This document shows positions 12,111-24,799 of a stretch of 64,000 bases of DNA, one piece after another. Both the position numbers and the translations under genes were made by a program. Under the pieces are notes generated by a model. That model was not told where the DNA came from and did no database searches. It worked only from the letters and a program-made list of their open reading frames with translations. This stretch comes from Rhyzopertha dominica (taxonomy: Eukaryota; Arthropoda; Insecta; Coleoptera; Bostrichidae), in the NCBI GenBank assembly GCA_025024175.1, contig QCXZ01000137.1, positions 15,128,001 through 15,192,000 on the forward strand, read 5' to 3'. Within the stretch, counting starts at the first letter, position 1, and each line of letters begins with the position of its first letter.

Positions 12111-12892
12111 TCATTCCGTATGCGAATGTGGAAATTGCTTTTGTACTGTAGTTTCGAATTAAAGAGTGCAATTTAAACTATAAAAACGTTATCTATTTAG
12201 GTTAGATGATACTAACCTGAAGATTTTTATCTGATATATTTCTTTTGCGTCTATGAATGAAGGAAAATATTACACAAGGTGAACCTAGGAAAACAAGTTA
12301 AATAAGGATTCTTGGGTGCTTGGGGATCCTGCGTAATCCTTTTTTAATATCTGGAAGCACGTGCCCCCTGGCCAAGTCGAGCCAATACACAACCTCACCA
12401 TTCTTTCTCGAAGCCACTTAGGACACTTTGTTGTGGATAAAGCTAGAAGCCTGAATTTTCAGTGACCAAGAGGACAAACTATATACCTAAATTTTATACT
12501 ATTTTTACCTATCGCTTATAGGTTATTGCTAGTCGAAGTTTCTTCAATTTTGTCACTGAGACACTCATTCACTCACTCACTGATCATCAAAATTCTAGGG
12601 TATTTCTAGCAGATACAAACTTTACATTTTTTTCAGCCAGTGTTTAGCCTGTAAAGGGAAGAAAAACCGAAACATCCTAAAACTTTAGTGCCATTTTCTA
12701 AAATTCAGTCTCCTGCTTTCTGATAGTAGAATATAATCGACATTTATCGTGCTGACTTGTTAAAAATTGTTACATCAAAGCATCAGAAAAACCAGTGGAA
12801 ACGGGGAAATGGCTATGAAAAATATATAAAATTATATTACCTTTTCGTTCTCCCATTGATCGTAGCGTGAGGTACGTGAAAAAGGAGAACTA

Positions 12893-13587
12893 TATACAGG
12901 GTCCGCCACCTAANACTCCCCAGGATCGTATTTTCTTTGTTTTTTTTTAGGTACAACCTTAAGTTATATGTCAAATTGTAGGTCTTTTTGAACTCTTTAA
13001 AAATAGCATAGTGAGTGTCAAAATTTTTTTTTGTAGATTGTGATATTTTGCCAATAAAGTTAATTTTTGTAAATATTTTTTAACCTTACCCCGTATAATA
13101 ACTATGGTTGGATGCCGATTTTTGTCTTCTTCAATTTGTGTCATTACCATGTGTGCGTAATTTTTACTCCTTCTTAGTAAAAAACAAGAAAAACTAGTCG
13201 CCGCCATGTTTTGTTATAGGGCTGTTCACATTTTTTAAGTGTTACTTTAGTAGCTTATTATGGTACAAATTATGCCTACATACCCATCGCTGAACACAAA
13301 ACCCCAAAATTTTGAGTAACTTTTAAATAAATCAAGTAAAAAGTTCGTTCTAGAGGCTAGAAAACAAAACCCTGCGATGAGGCTAATTAGGTTTTCTACA
13401 TCGCGCACTGAAAAAGACAAAAGTCGGCATTCAACTATGAATCAATATTTCTTATACGGGGTAAGGTTAAAAAATATTTACAAAAATAAACTTTAGATAC
13501 AAAATATAATAATCTGCAAAATTTTTTGGACACCCACTAAACTATCTTTAAAGAGTTTAAAAAGACCTACAATTTGACGTATAACTT
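12893..13587. mobile_element. Inverted-repeat MITE-like element, right end incomplete
   Basis: The left part (12955-13150) and right part (13405-13587) are reverse complements over roughly 180 bp. They share, for example, CAAATTGTAGGTCTTTTT, TTTTTAACCTTACCCCGTAT and GATGCCGATTTTTGTC, against their complements on the right. The left end extends to a TA-type terminus, TACAGGGTCCGCCACC (about 12895), which I cannot find at the right; the right end gives way to the tandem repeat at 13601. An N lies at 12914. There is no transposase frame. Confidence 0.7.
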
Positions 13588-13600
13588 GATCGGAACACTA

Positions 13601-13893
13601 CCAAACTCAGTATGGTAGTAGCTCATTACCCACTGACCTCCAATCCGTATCCCTACGGTGTGCAGCCTCCCGCTTCAAAAGTTACAGGACATCAAAGTTG
13701 CTGCAGAAAGCACGGCGATTGCAGATCGCTATCACTAAATGGAACGGAATTGATCGGATTAAGACCAAACTTAGTATGGTAGTAGTTCATGACCCATTGA
13801 CCTCCAATCCGGAGCCATACGGTGTGCAGCCTCCAGCTTCAAAAGTTACAGGACATCAAAGTTGCTGCAGATCGCCGTGCTTTCTGCAGATCG
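13601..13893. repeat. Two tandem copies of a 164-bp unit, one with a 14-bp internal inversion
   Basis: Unit 1 (from 13601) and unit 2 (from 13765) share long identical tracts such as TTCAAAAGTTACAGGACATC and TGACCTCCAATCCG, with about 10% substitutions elsewhere. Near the end of each unit, between CTGCA and TGCAGATCG, unit 1 has GAAAGCACGGCGAT and unit 2 has its reverse complement ATCGCCGTGCTTTC. Short frames here (13698-13904, 13822-14103) shift between copies and are probably not coding. Confidence 0.8.
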
Positions 13894-14109
13894 TCTTGCA
13901 CTAACGTCAGAAGCTTGGAACTATGCGTGGACCACGATCGGAACTACCAGATGTTGTCGGATTGTGCCCGTTTTCAGATATCGTTTTTGTTCTCCCATTC
14001 ATCGTACCGCGAGGTAATATTAATAATAATATTCGTTATTGATCGAGTTGGGGTAGATCGTGGGAGAGCGCTTTTTTCGTTTTGGACGATTCCACTGGTT
14101 TGATATCCG

Positions 14110-15300
14110 GTTGTCGCTGCCCATGGTAAACCGTTTTTAGGAAANTTGCACTTNTCTGATAATTTTTTTTATGAATATCGATTTATTAGGTATGCGTTAA
14201 CGTGTAATTCTTTTCTTCACCTCAGAAGGAAATTATTAGTTTTTTATCGTATTTAATATTTCATGTGAACTGAATTTGATTTGTGTATAGCAAGTAAAAG
14301 GTAATCATGGCTTTTACACGTGTTGAATTGACCGACATGATTTTTGTGCTGACGGAATGCCATAAGAATTCTTTGTTGGCATCAAGACTCAAGACTAGTT
14401 AAGGTTTTGTAATCAGCGGCACCCGCAAGAAACGTTTTTTTTGTTTTTGTTACATTGAAAACAGATTTAACAATATTTTTTTAATTTGTTTTTCATTCTT
14501 CGACTTCGATTGTTGAACTAAGATTACACAACTCTAGTAAAATTTTAACTTTCAAACATTATTTTTAAATTAAATTTAAATTTCATACAATAATCTTATT
14601 AAGCTTTGAAGCAAGTGCACCTAGACAATATTATTTATAAAGTTAAGTAAATTTGGAATAATTTACTGCTTACATAAAAGAATTAGAATTAAAAGCTTTA
14701 CAGAGATGTACAAATTATCTCAGAAATGCATGATTTTATAGTGAAACACAATGAATATATATACCCCGAGGTGAAGACTCGACGTTCTTTAGCGCATTAT
14801 GAAAGAAGTCATTTATACTAATAATGCCTTTGCTTTGTTTTTAGTAGATAAAAGCTAAAACTTATATGCAATAAATACGATAGCAGGTACATTTTTCTGA
14901 GGACGCTTGCAGATTTTTTCATGAATTGACAGAATGCGGTTACCAGTGGTACATTAAGTGACGTAGTAAAAAATACGGTTGACTAACCTAATATTTATCC
15001 CGCGAGGGCAAAGCATCAACATTCTAACCGAACCCTTCTCAATTCAGTGGCACATGCCTTATTTTACGAGACACTGCGTAAGGTTAACGTGAGACAGTGA
15101 CGTAGAAGATATGAGGGTCGCAAGCTATATATTGCCTCGTAACACAGCTGGGTTTAATGAATTGCTCCCAGCTCCACATATTTATTATTTGCATTTAGGG
15201 TCATTGGTGTTAAAATATTTATTTCAAATTTAGATGTATTGCATAAAATATAAAAAATGTTTAATGATATATAGGTAACTTGAAAGTACAAGTGTTGAAG
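14110..15300. other. AT-rich DNA, nothing identified
   Basis: There is no open frame or repeat I can support. N bases lie near 14145 and 14154. Confidence 0.4.
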
Positions 15301-15314
15301 TATGACTAGGGTTA

Positions 15315-16075
15315 CTAAAAATGATCGATATTTTGTATGGTCGACGCTCGATACCTTGTTAAACAATATCGATACACGGAATATCGATACTTCGATGCTC
15401 AGTGTATTTTTATCTTGGCGGTACTAGATCACACGTACCAAAAATGTAAACATTGTTGCAGATCTACAGTTTCTTACGCTTAATATAAGATTCTCTGTTT
15501 TAATTTACTCACAACTTAACAAATGTATAAAAAAACTATCAGAGCCAACAGATTCTGCAACGGAGTAAATTACTTCCACCTACTTTTTGGTATTACACAA
15601 TATTGCTAAAGTTTAGTGATACATTTATATGTATGTAGTGAAAGATATATCAGTGTTTAGTTGTTTGTTATTTAATTTTGTTTATAAAAAACACAGTTAT
15701 CAAAATTCTGCTGTTCAAATAGGTAATCTCCTGTTTTCTCTATCTTATCCTTGAAGAAACTATATCCGGTAAGACTGAGTACTAAACTGCAGGAATTTTC
15801 AGGCTTGTTTATACAAATTATAAATTGTTCCAAATTATATGCTTAAATTTACGAACTATAAATGGATGCTGCAATACACTTTTACATTTATATACTAAAT
15901 AAGATTAGTGTTTTGTATTTTTAACATTTAAGGCATAGATGGCGTCATGAGCTACCGATACCAAATATCAATACTAGGCTTTCTGATTTGATACCACATA
16001 TAATATTGAGCAATCAGTATTGATATTTGGGTTCAGAATGTCGATATTTGGATACTATCGAAGTATCGCTAACAT
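15315..16075. repeat. Element bounded by ATCGATA-rich clusters
   Basis: The left cluster (about 15320-15400) has several TATCGATA, ATCGATACTTCGA and CGATACACGG motifs. The right cluster (about 15950-16075) has ACCGATACC, TCGATATTTGG and CTATCGAAGTATCGCTAAC. The two clusters are partly inverted relative to each other (GTATCGA/TCGATAC). About 550 bp of plain AT-rich DNA lies between. This looks like the ends of a repeat carrying subterminal ATCGATA motifs. TATCGATA is also the DREF/BEAF-type binding core in Drosophila, but I cannot tell whether it is used here. Confidence 0.4.
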
Positions 16076-17256
16076 CCGTATGCACAACAATGTAAACAAA
16101 TTTATTTTTAAGTAATAGTTAAAGACGAAACACTTTCATTTTGTAGTAATTGCAATCATCAGTACTCATTTACAATAATTATGATAAATATCTTAATATG
16201 TCGGAAGCAAACTAACTTGGCAAAAGAAATAGGTAGATGCCATTATAGTTCCTTGTATCGTTTTGGGATTCATATTATAAATATCTAAATCACTACTACA
16301 TTATTTACATTTTATTAGAAGTACAAATTAATGATAGCGCTTTTACATAGCGTCCGTCTTTACACAAAAAAGTTAAATTAGCAAAAAATAATAGTTTGAT
16401 TAATATCTCTACATTTGTAAACATTAGATTACTCTAATACCTTATAAGGCACAAAGAAAGCTAATAAATGTTGGGGAATAGAATTATGTTAAATGATGTA
16501 CCTTGCCGCGAATAAATGGCTATGTCATAACTTAGATACCTACATATATTCCCAGGTTCAAAATGAACAAGAATCTTTAAATTTGAGATGTATAAATGAA
16601 TTTGTATTTTTTTGCAACAAAAAGCTTTCGAATGACATTGGTTATGGACTAACTTAAAAAAGCAACGAATATGACAAAAACGTTAACGGATACAAGACAA
16701 AAAGGTAAAAAGCCAAATTTTTATTTGAAACATTGAGCTGGCAGCATTAAAAGGCATATTTTTTAGCATTTTTAGCGCATTTTCCACTTTATTTAGAAAA
16801 GGTGCTATTGTCTGCAGTCGGTCTGATGCCTGTCACACTTATAGCTCGCGAAAGTTCTACGGATCGTGCTCGTTCATGGCTTGTTGGATCCAATGTTTTA
16901 ATAAATTATGTTATTTTGCTTCGTGTAGGTAACAAATGTATCTTCTACATTTAAAATAAAATTAAATACGCCCCGACGATACACGGGAAAAGTCTCTTTC
17001 TCCGAAAAGGCTTTTATACTTGCTCCGATTGTATGGATGAAAATGGTAATTATAGCTTTTATGTAAATATCTGAAGTATAAAAAAGCAGGAAACCGGAAT
17101 AACATAGTGTGGTAATGACAGGAATAAAGATAAAATAGCATCAAAGGTCAAAATTACAACAATCGGAATAATTAACACGGACAACAAATATATCCCATAA
17201 TTGAATGATAACCCATACGTCATTTTACCGATCGATTTTAACTTTTATAACTTTAG

Positions 17257-17312
17257 AAATAGTACTATCTGCAGTTGGTTGAGGTGTAGACAGCACAGCA
17301 TAGACATGCATT
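17257..17312 (-). mobile_element. SINE fragment, 5' end only
   Basis: Reads as the complement of the 5' end of the SINE family seen at 31459-31704 and 57818-58127 (shared GTAGACAGCACAGCATAGAC and ACTATCTGCAGTTGGTTGAG). Only the first ~55 bp are present, so the 3' part is missing, which is the reverse of the usual 5' truncation of retroposons. The adjacent sequence (about 17312-17345, TTTTAGAATGGATTG) resembles 35310-35345, so the fragment may travel within a larger repeat. Confidence 0.7.
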
Positions 17313-18920
17313 TTAGAATGGATTGTTTCATTTGAATTTTTAAGTGCAATTAGGTAAATATACCTGTATTATTAAAATTAAGTGTAACATGGAAGGGTCC
17401 CTTGTTATTTAAAATTTTTCAGTTTTTAGTGACTGTTGCGTCTTTATGAATTTGCATCAAACTGCACTTTAAATGGGACACATTTCCCAGTATTTTATAC
17501 GGATTTTATACGAAGCTTCTAGCTTATTGCTTATATACTGCACCTAATAAGAATGAACTAATATTTCAACGATTTCGTATTTTGCTAGCATCAGCTGAAT
17601 TTGTTATGCAAATTAAACAAACATTTATTTTATTACAAATTTAGTGATATCCATACGGTTAGGTATAACTCCAAAAATTTACNCGATGATGCAACAACCG
17701 CATGCGTTTATATTCGCTTGATTGGTTTTCCATGCAAGGCAAACATTTCGCTAACGAGTTTATACGAGCCGCCATACGCTCATTATGCAAAAACTGCTAA
17801 AATTAAACCTTAGTCTGCCGTTTACCTAAAATTTTCATTCAAATACGACCGCTGCTATCAAAATGCGCTTCGTGAGTCCACCTCAATATTTATACTCCAC
17901 CCTACACGCTAACATGCAGTTTCACGCTTTACTAGCTTCCATCATGCCACGTCACGTACCGGACAGAAAGGTTCCTTGGCTTTAGCGAAAAGTTAAACCG
18001 AAATAAAGATACTTTTAACATCTACGAAGTGTTGCCTCTGCCACATGTCGTCGGAAAAGTGATAATATTACGTGACTGGAAAGCAAAACTCGTGAGAACT
18101 ACGACGCACGTGTCGAAATCAGGTGACAAGTTTGGCCTTTTTAACTTCGGGAAGAAAAGTTGCCTCAAGGCGCCAGCGTCCAAGCAGGTCTGATTGGATT
18201 TAGCGAAACTACCGGGACGCTTTGTTATTCGCGCTGGGTGTAATCTCAGGAGGCCAGTTCCTTTCAAGCGGAATATGATATGATACTCCAACTTACATTT
18301 TTACGCTCTGTCGCGACTTGGAACAACCTGAACACATTTTTCTTTGTTAAAATTGAGCTGAAGTTTTGAAATTTGGCGATTTTATGTAGTTAGAACTAAT
18401 GTTTCCAATTTTTTATTTTGCCAGCTCGCATCTTTGCCGCCTGCGCCGCTATATAGTAATAAATTGCGAAGAAAGATATTTAAAGATATCTTGTTACGCG
18501 TTGCTATTACAGCAACAACTTCTGTCTCTTCTAGCAGGCTAATAAAACTATCAACCACACATTTTAACATTTTATATCTGTCAATGACAAACCGTAAAGC
18601 AACTGACAATTACAACGTTGCCAAATGCAAATACCGATTAGGCTTTTTAGGATTACATCATCCAATATGGCAATGTTTGTCTTGCTAATTTTGCATTAGT
18701 TATGGATTGTTGCCAACATAAACGTTTTCTTGACAACTTATTAAACAAATGCAAACCACATTATTTTTGCAAAGTGACCAAATTTTCAAAAACTTTACTT
18801 TTTCAGGTAAATACCTGTTGCTGAAATTCGCCCTCTAAATGAATTCGTGTGGTCGTGTGCACATGTACACAAATGATCTGCAGTTTGCAAGCTTTAAGGG
18901 TCTATTGCAATATTTCAAAG
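17313..18920. other. Unassigned DNA; 17.94-18.30 kb is GC-richer and non-repetitive
   Basis: There is no convincing gene. The stretch 17940-18300 is less AT-rich and free of obvious repeats, with a chance 89-codon minus frame. Overlapping frames on both strands at 18382-18688 lack motifs. An N lies at 17683. Confidence 0.35.
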
Positions 18921-18924
18921 TAAT

Positions 18925-19025
18925 AAGTATTTAAAACACTTACTGGAAAAAGTACTTACAAAAAGTACAAATATTTTAAATACTTTATGTATATAAATAC
19001 ATTTTAATACTTGAAAATACTAAGA
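18925..19025. repeat. Degenerate AAGTACTT/AAATACTT array
   Basis: About 100 bp are made of imperfect repeats of short units such as AAGTATTTAAAA, AAGTACTTACAA and TAATACTTGAAAATACT. They are self-complementary in part and similar in style to the AGTATCGA array at 54.87-55.02 kb. No function can be assigned. Confidence 0.6.
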
Positions 19026-19084
19026 GCTTCGAGCTCTGAGTAATTACAACAATTTTAGTTCTACTGGATTTAAAAAAAAATACA

Positions 19085-19302
19085 ATGCTAGCTCATTAAC
19101 CAGAAAGTATGCGACATAAATAAATATTCCACTTTTTGTCAACAGAGTTTAGTAAATACACTAACGCATCTTTTGCTACTAATAATTCCAGGGGTGCAGG
19201 AACACGAAAATCGCAATCAATAGCTCCTATAATTTTTTTTGAAGAGTCATTATTCAGTTTGTTTCTAAATGCCATTTTATCAACTATTAAACAGCCAAAC
19301 AT
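19085..19302 (-). pseudogene. P-element/THAP9-like transposase fragment
   Basis: P-type transposases carry a block around the first catalytic Asp (DEM followed by basic residues), then a hydrophobic 'alVymln..kWk.PiaYFl' block. This minus-strand frame shows both in order: CLIVDKMAFRNKLNND, then KKIIGAIDCDF, then AKDALVYLLNSVDKKWNIY. After a one-base frameshift it continues YVAYFLVNELAL. The Glu of the usual DEM is Lys here, and the rest of the transposase is not contiguous. It would have been a nuclear, zinc-finger-guided DNA transposase. The match is by motif memory only; plausible but unproven. Confidence 0.5.
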
Positions 19303-19399
19303 CCTGGAGCTGGGAGTTTACTTACGTATTGTTGCCTAACGTATTCAAACGATATAGAAATATTAACAAAAAGATTGGAAGAGCTGCATGATATTTGCC

Positions 19400-20079
19400 A
19401 ATAACTGTTCCTTTATTAAATGCATGCATTTTTACTATATCAGTAATTTACTACCTAAAAACACCATACGTGTTTTCGAATAAACAATTCTTGTTCTTTA
19501 ATTCGTTGATCAGGACCTTTTTCTATAGGTTCTTTTCTTCTGAGGACAAAATATCAAAACTAGTGCAAATTTTTCTAGGTAAATTGGCGTATAATATTTT
19601 ATAAGCATATTTTTTTCAACTTTAACTATCGCAGAACGAATACACACGATCTGCTATTGTAAGCCACGAGGTGCTATACGAGTAAATTATTCTCTCTGTC
19701 TTAAGATAAACTCCAATTGAATTTGATACGAGTACATTTCCTTCTCATAAGTGACATTTTCCGGCACCACCTGCTACCGCCTGCATAAGTCAACATACAC
19801 GATCTGCATACGCTGTAATCTAAATTTCTACGCGACAAACGGGCGCCATTAACAGCCAAAGAACGCAATTATTTGTACACATTGCTGGAGGATATGCACC
19901 AGGGTACGTAGCATACTAACTTGACTGAAGTTACCCAGCTAGTTGCTTAAGCAAGTAATGTAAAGTTTGATGGTATAAACGAAGGATGTCGTTCTGTTAA
20001 ACTCTGTTCTGCTGTAATACCCTGCAGAAGCTCTATGCAAATGTGGAAATTTGACGTGAAGCCTCTTTTATGGTTCAAC
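19400..20079. other. AT-rich DNA, nothing identified
   Basis: A chance plus frame at 19395-19604 (F/L/I rich) has no motif. No repeat or RNA gene was recognised. Confidence 0.35.
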
Positions 20080-20500
20080 TCAAGTCTCTGCTGTTTTGTC
20101 AAATAAGAGAATATAACATCCAATAGGTATAATTAAATGTTCGAATCGGTTTAGTACAGTAGCGTGCGGTGATGTTCTAGGATGGATGTGCAGTAAAGGT
20201 ACAAATGTTACGCCATCAGTTCTTCTGGTTTGCTTTACAAAATCTTCAATAACATTGTCATAAAATTGAACCATTGAAATTTTTCGTATAACGAATTTTG
20301 AAAATGTCGTGTGCATTCTTATTGCTATATTTAACTTTAGTTTTCTGTACCATTGCAAGCTTTGGAGTTAGTCGTGCACAATCTTTGATATCCGCCTTTT
20401 CTTTAAAAGAGCGCACGTGAAACGGTTTTTCTAATACATTATGAATTTTACAATCCATGATTACATGATTAGGCACCTATAAGATAAGACAATTCGAGTC
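20080..20500 (-). pseudogene. Unrecognised frames behind an acceptor-like site
   Basis: Two overlapping minus frames (20258-20476 and 20080-20358) follow a good acceptor-like sequence (TTGTCTTATCTTATAG, about 20478-20493 on the complement). The first reads MPNHVIMDCKIHNVLEKPF and later DCARLTPKLAMVQKTKVKY. That faintly recalls the 'KLT..H...kmkVklA' block of P-type transposases, but it lies on the wrong side of the 19.1-19.3 kb fragment for a single element. It could be a repeat ORF, a decayed exon or chance. Confidence 0.2.
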
Positions 20501-21404
20501 TTACATCAAAAGAAAACAATGTAGTTAATGTAAATTAAATTACCACATCGAATGTTATCGAGCCGGACGCATTTCGATATTTCAGTGCAGGATTTTTGCT
20601 GCACCGTGAGCCGGCTAAATCACACGTTCTGATTGTGCTAAATGTGAAAGGGTGCGAGCATTGAGATTGACGGCGACGATTCGCATCTACGGGTTGGGCC
20701 AAGGAAGCCTGGCAACCGGTCATACGCATTAGCGTACCATATTGCAGCCACAAATACTTTGCGATTGCAAATGAATAATTTTATTTTAGTTGAGATTTTG
20801 GTAAATACGGGAAGGTGTGCAGTGCACACCTTGCACACCCTGCCCGCACGCCACTGGCTTAGTACGTACTGTACCTATAGAAAAAATATTCTAGACCAAC
20901 TACGTTTAAGCAAATTTGTGAGCCCAACACGTATTGATTGGCAAAAATCAACTAGGGATATATAAAAAATATACACGTAGAATAACTAAAACAATATTAA
21001 TATAAATAGCAAAAGCATATGTAAAAAAATCAATAAAGGTATAATGTAACTGCACACATGTAATCAATGCGTATTTAAACCAAAGCTTACTTTCGTTTGG
21101 CGTTGTACTAAGAAAAACATTATTTTACAATGCTAGTACAGAAAGACTTTACAGTACAGTTTTTCTATCGAAAATTCAAGGTAATCTTAGGCAATGCTAG
21201 ATTTCTGACCACCATCCAGGAGCGCCAGCTTTTAGAAAACCCCGTGGGTGCTCACGCTAACATAATCACACATGAAATAGGACAGAAATATGTATGATAT
21301 AAATAAAAAGATAGGTACATAAGAGGGAAAAAGGAAATAAGTTTCAAAAATGCCAAATTTGTTCTAGTGCCTTTGCTGGTACCAGCATTATTAAGTCATC
21401 AACA

Positions 21405-22300
21405 AACTTTTTTATAAATGGAAATGTGTTCAACGTCTATGATCAATATATAAAATTCACTACAGAACGGGAGGTAGAATGTGGAGTTCCCTTTTTGGAC
21501 ACCAAAGTCGTACGAAAAAATCATAAAATAATACTAGATTGGTACCGAAAACCAACCTCATCGGTAATGTATATAAACTATACTTGTTAGATCATTCGGC
21601 ACAAAAAAGTAAATTTTGTAAAACAGATGAAACATAGAATTATTAAAATATCACATTCACAACGTAGTGAAAAAAATTTAAAAATTTACTCTTACACATT
21701 CATACCCGAAAACGTTGATAAATAAAATTTTGTAATCTACTACTGATTTATCAACACTTCATGTAACACAAACACAGCTAACGGTGAATAACGGTGGCAT
21801 GCAGGGGCAGAGGGTAAATCATAATCCTATGGTTGACAATAACCTACAAACAGTAGAACATAGAAGATTTGGATCCCTACCAAACATTACTGGATTGACC
21901 ACAAAATTAATCAGAAAGTTTAAAAATGAAAACATAAAAATTGCAATTAAGAACAAAAAGAATGGCTCAACCCTACTCACAACACTAAAATCAAAAATAC
22001 CTGAAGAAATATCAAGCAAATGTTATATATTGTTTTGAATGTGAGGATTATGAAGGTAAGTACATAGGACAGACATAATTGATGGCTAATATATTGGCTC
22101 TCCACAAAGCGATATATATAACTAAACAAACGGATAGATGCTCACTTACAGAACACGCAATAATCAACAATGGACATCATATTAACTGGGATAATGTCAA
22201 AATTTTGGATAAAGAAAGTAATACAAACAAGAGATTAATACTTGAAATGGTTCACATAAATCAAAATTCCAATACAATAAATAAAAGACCAGATATTTAA
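21405..22300 (+). pseudogene. Penelope-like retroelement (RT thumb to GIY-YIG), decayed
   Basis: PLEs encode a reverse transcriptase fused to a C-terminal GIY-YIG endonuclease. In order on this strand I read the post-catalytic RT block (IKFTTEREVECGVPFLDTKV, then IILDWYRKPTSS), the conserved linker RFGSLPNITGLTTKLIRKF (about 21866), and the GIY-YIG core VIYCFECEDYEGKYIGQT (about 22022-22075). The distal part CSLTEHAIINNGHHINWDNV and KRLILEMVHI follows, with the conserved Glu before the end at about 22300. Stops and frameshifts occur after YIN, after IGQT and elsewhere. The RT palm with its catalytic Asp pair is not found upstream. The linker is closely similar to the copy at 36.2-37.1 kb, so both belong to one lineage. 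Confidence 0.88.
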
Positions 22301-22309
22301 AAAATGAGC

Positions 22310-24795
22310 AACTCTGTAGCCGCTCTAAACTTGATAAATTTGACGAACGAGTTCGTTTTTACATCTGTGATAAATCAATCTGAATTTATGGTACAAGTGT
22401 TGATGTCTATTTGGTCGTGCCCTCAATCTGCTAGGAAAGACGCGGAGCATCTTCTAAAACAATGATCCGTGTATAAAACACCATCTTCAAGTCCCAACTA
22501 CTAGGACTTTTTTGTAGGAATTTTACCAGCTTACTGGTGTACTATTTATTTAAATAAAATATAAACAATCGTTTGTGTTTTATATCTTTAGGACGAAGAG
22601 CTATAGTACCCTCGAAAAATAGCATTGGAATTGTACGAAATAGAAGTATTTTCTCTCTTATTAGTAGATAAATAAATTTTTTGTAGACGGTAATTTAACT
22701 ATAATATGAAGCCCAAATCTTGATTATTATCCACAGTCATGCATATCAGCTCTGGTCGTCGACGGCCTCTTGTATTCAAAATACATAACTTCTACAAGTG
22801 CTTGTGAATAAAACGAATGAAATGAAGTTTGCGTCATTGGCTCGTTTTGTAAGCGCTGAAACTAGATTTTTTAGTATACTATTTGTATTGTAACCCTGCA
22901 CAACAGAAATAAGTATTAGAACCTTATCAGGTGCTTCCACCATAAATCAATCTCGGCTTTTGAAAATATCTTTATTTATTTAGACTTGTAACCTTCTGTG
23001 CATCGTTTAAAAAATGCAAGTTATTGTGGGAAATGGTCGATAACAAGGTTTTCCTTTACCAGAAGGACAGCTCTTATCGTTAAGTATTTCGATCATAAGC
23101 TAGATGATTCGTAAACTTTTGCTATACTAGCAAAATAAGCCAATAATACGTTCACACTAGATTTATTAACTTTTATTGTAACACACTGAATCTTTACAGG
23201 GAGCGACTGTTATTATCTCAAAATTTTAAAAGATCTAATTATCTAAATTATACGATCTTGTTCTGTCTTTGAATGACTCTTTCAACTACAGAGGTGAACT
23301 TGCTGTTAACGACACAAGCTTTATCTTACTCTGTGTAGGTTATCATATTAAACATTTCCACAGGAGCGGTTTAAATTCATAATTGACAGGAGCCAACACA
23401 AACGCTTGTTTCCGCTACAAGTATTGCAAACAACAGATGGAAAGAAAACGAAAGCGTTTCAACGTTCAAACAGAAATGGTTAATTAACAAGCATCCAAAG
23501 GCTTCCCACGGCCTTAAGCTGGGGCGGCAAATTATTAATGCAACTGGAAGGATTGCGAGGGAAGGGACTTCTAATTCAGCCCGTGCGTCCCGCAGTTGTA
23601 CAGCGTAAGTTCGTTACGCCTTAACGTTAATTTTAATTGCATCGTCAACTTTGCTAAACAAAAAAATCCTCAGTGGGAGAGGAAATGCTAATTATTTAAT
23701 CAACCCGTTCAGTGAACTTTTATGAACTTTCCTTAAACTTTGACATTAGGGATGGATACGTTCAATTACTTTTCACGAGTATGAATTACAATTCGTTTTA
23801 AGGTCTGTTAATCGCACGAGTTGGAAATGTCCAAGAAACAAGTACCTAGAATTATTAGTGTCAAACCAGACAAAGAGAAAGGGGTGTAGGAATAAGAACT
23901 TGGAACTTGAAAACCATGCTGGTAGTTTGAAAATACGGCAACCAGCGAAAGAAATGAGAGAATTTGTCTAGTACTCCAAGAAACAGAGTGAAAGGATGGA
24001 AAACATTTACTAAAGAATATTAAAAAGTTTATAGTATATTACCCGAGATAAAATAAACAAAAATAGAAACAGAAGAAATTCTTGCATGAGGTTAAAATAC
24101 AAGTAACCTCAAAGTGATTATACAATGAGATGTAACTTTGATGCGATGATAATCCATTAAAACAAGGCGAAAATAAGCTATATACCTGTATATTTTTACA
24201 TCTCATGTACACGAATCGATATTCAAGATCAAAGGTAAAGAATCAGTTTTTTTTTGTAAATATTTTGTTTCCTTAGCTCTAAATGACATTTGCAGTTTTG
24301 TATAGTATAAAATTATCTTCAAATCCTCTGAGCAATATTTTATACATTTAACTGTTTTTGAGATAAAGCGCCTAGAGCGAGAAGCGTACAGTCATTAGGT
24401 ACGATAACGCTAGGTTAGCTGTAGAATAGCACAATATATGTATGGTTAATTATTCACTAAAAATATTATTATTAACAAACCTTAATAAGTTACGAATAAA
24501 TAAAGTATATTCATAAATTTACTCTTATTTAAGGACCGATTAAGTTATTGTTATGAAAAAGACACCCATTCAATTATATTTAGCTAATTATCAATAATAA
24601 GATAGTAAAATGCAATATTTTAAACACATTTTTTGCCACAAGTAAAACTTCGTTTGACCCTTTTCAAACACAGTTAAAAAAGTGAATAAATTTTTCTTAT
24701 TCATTTTTTCTTACATTATAGCAGATCGAAACAGCTGAATACCTAATAAATATGCGTAGCTGGTAGTACCACCAAACGGTTGATATGACAACTTC
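22310..24795. other. Unassigned DNA; 23.33-23.70 kb is a GC-richer quiet island
   Basis: There is no supported gene. The interval about 23330-23700 has fewer A/T runs, no repeat, and homeodomain- and GC-box-like patches (GGTTAATTAAC, TGGGGCGGC). It is a candidate non-coding regulatory element on composition alone. Confidence 0.3.
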
Positions 24796-24799
24796 TAGC

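Noticed and set aside
20258..20476. Continuation of the P-element-like transposase
   Set aside because: The faint KLT...KVK similarity would lie upstream of the DKM block on the minus strand, the reverse of the real domain order.
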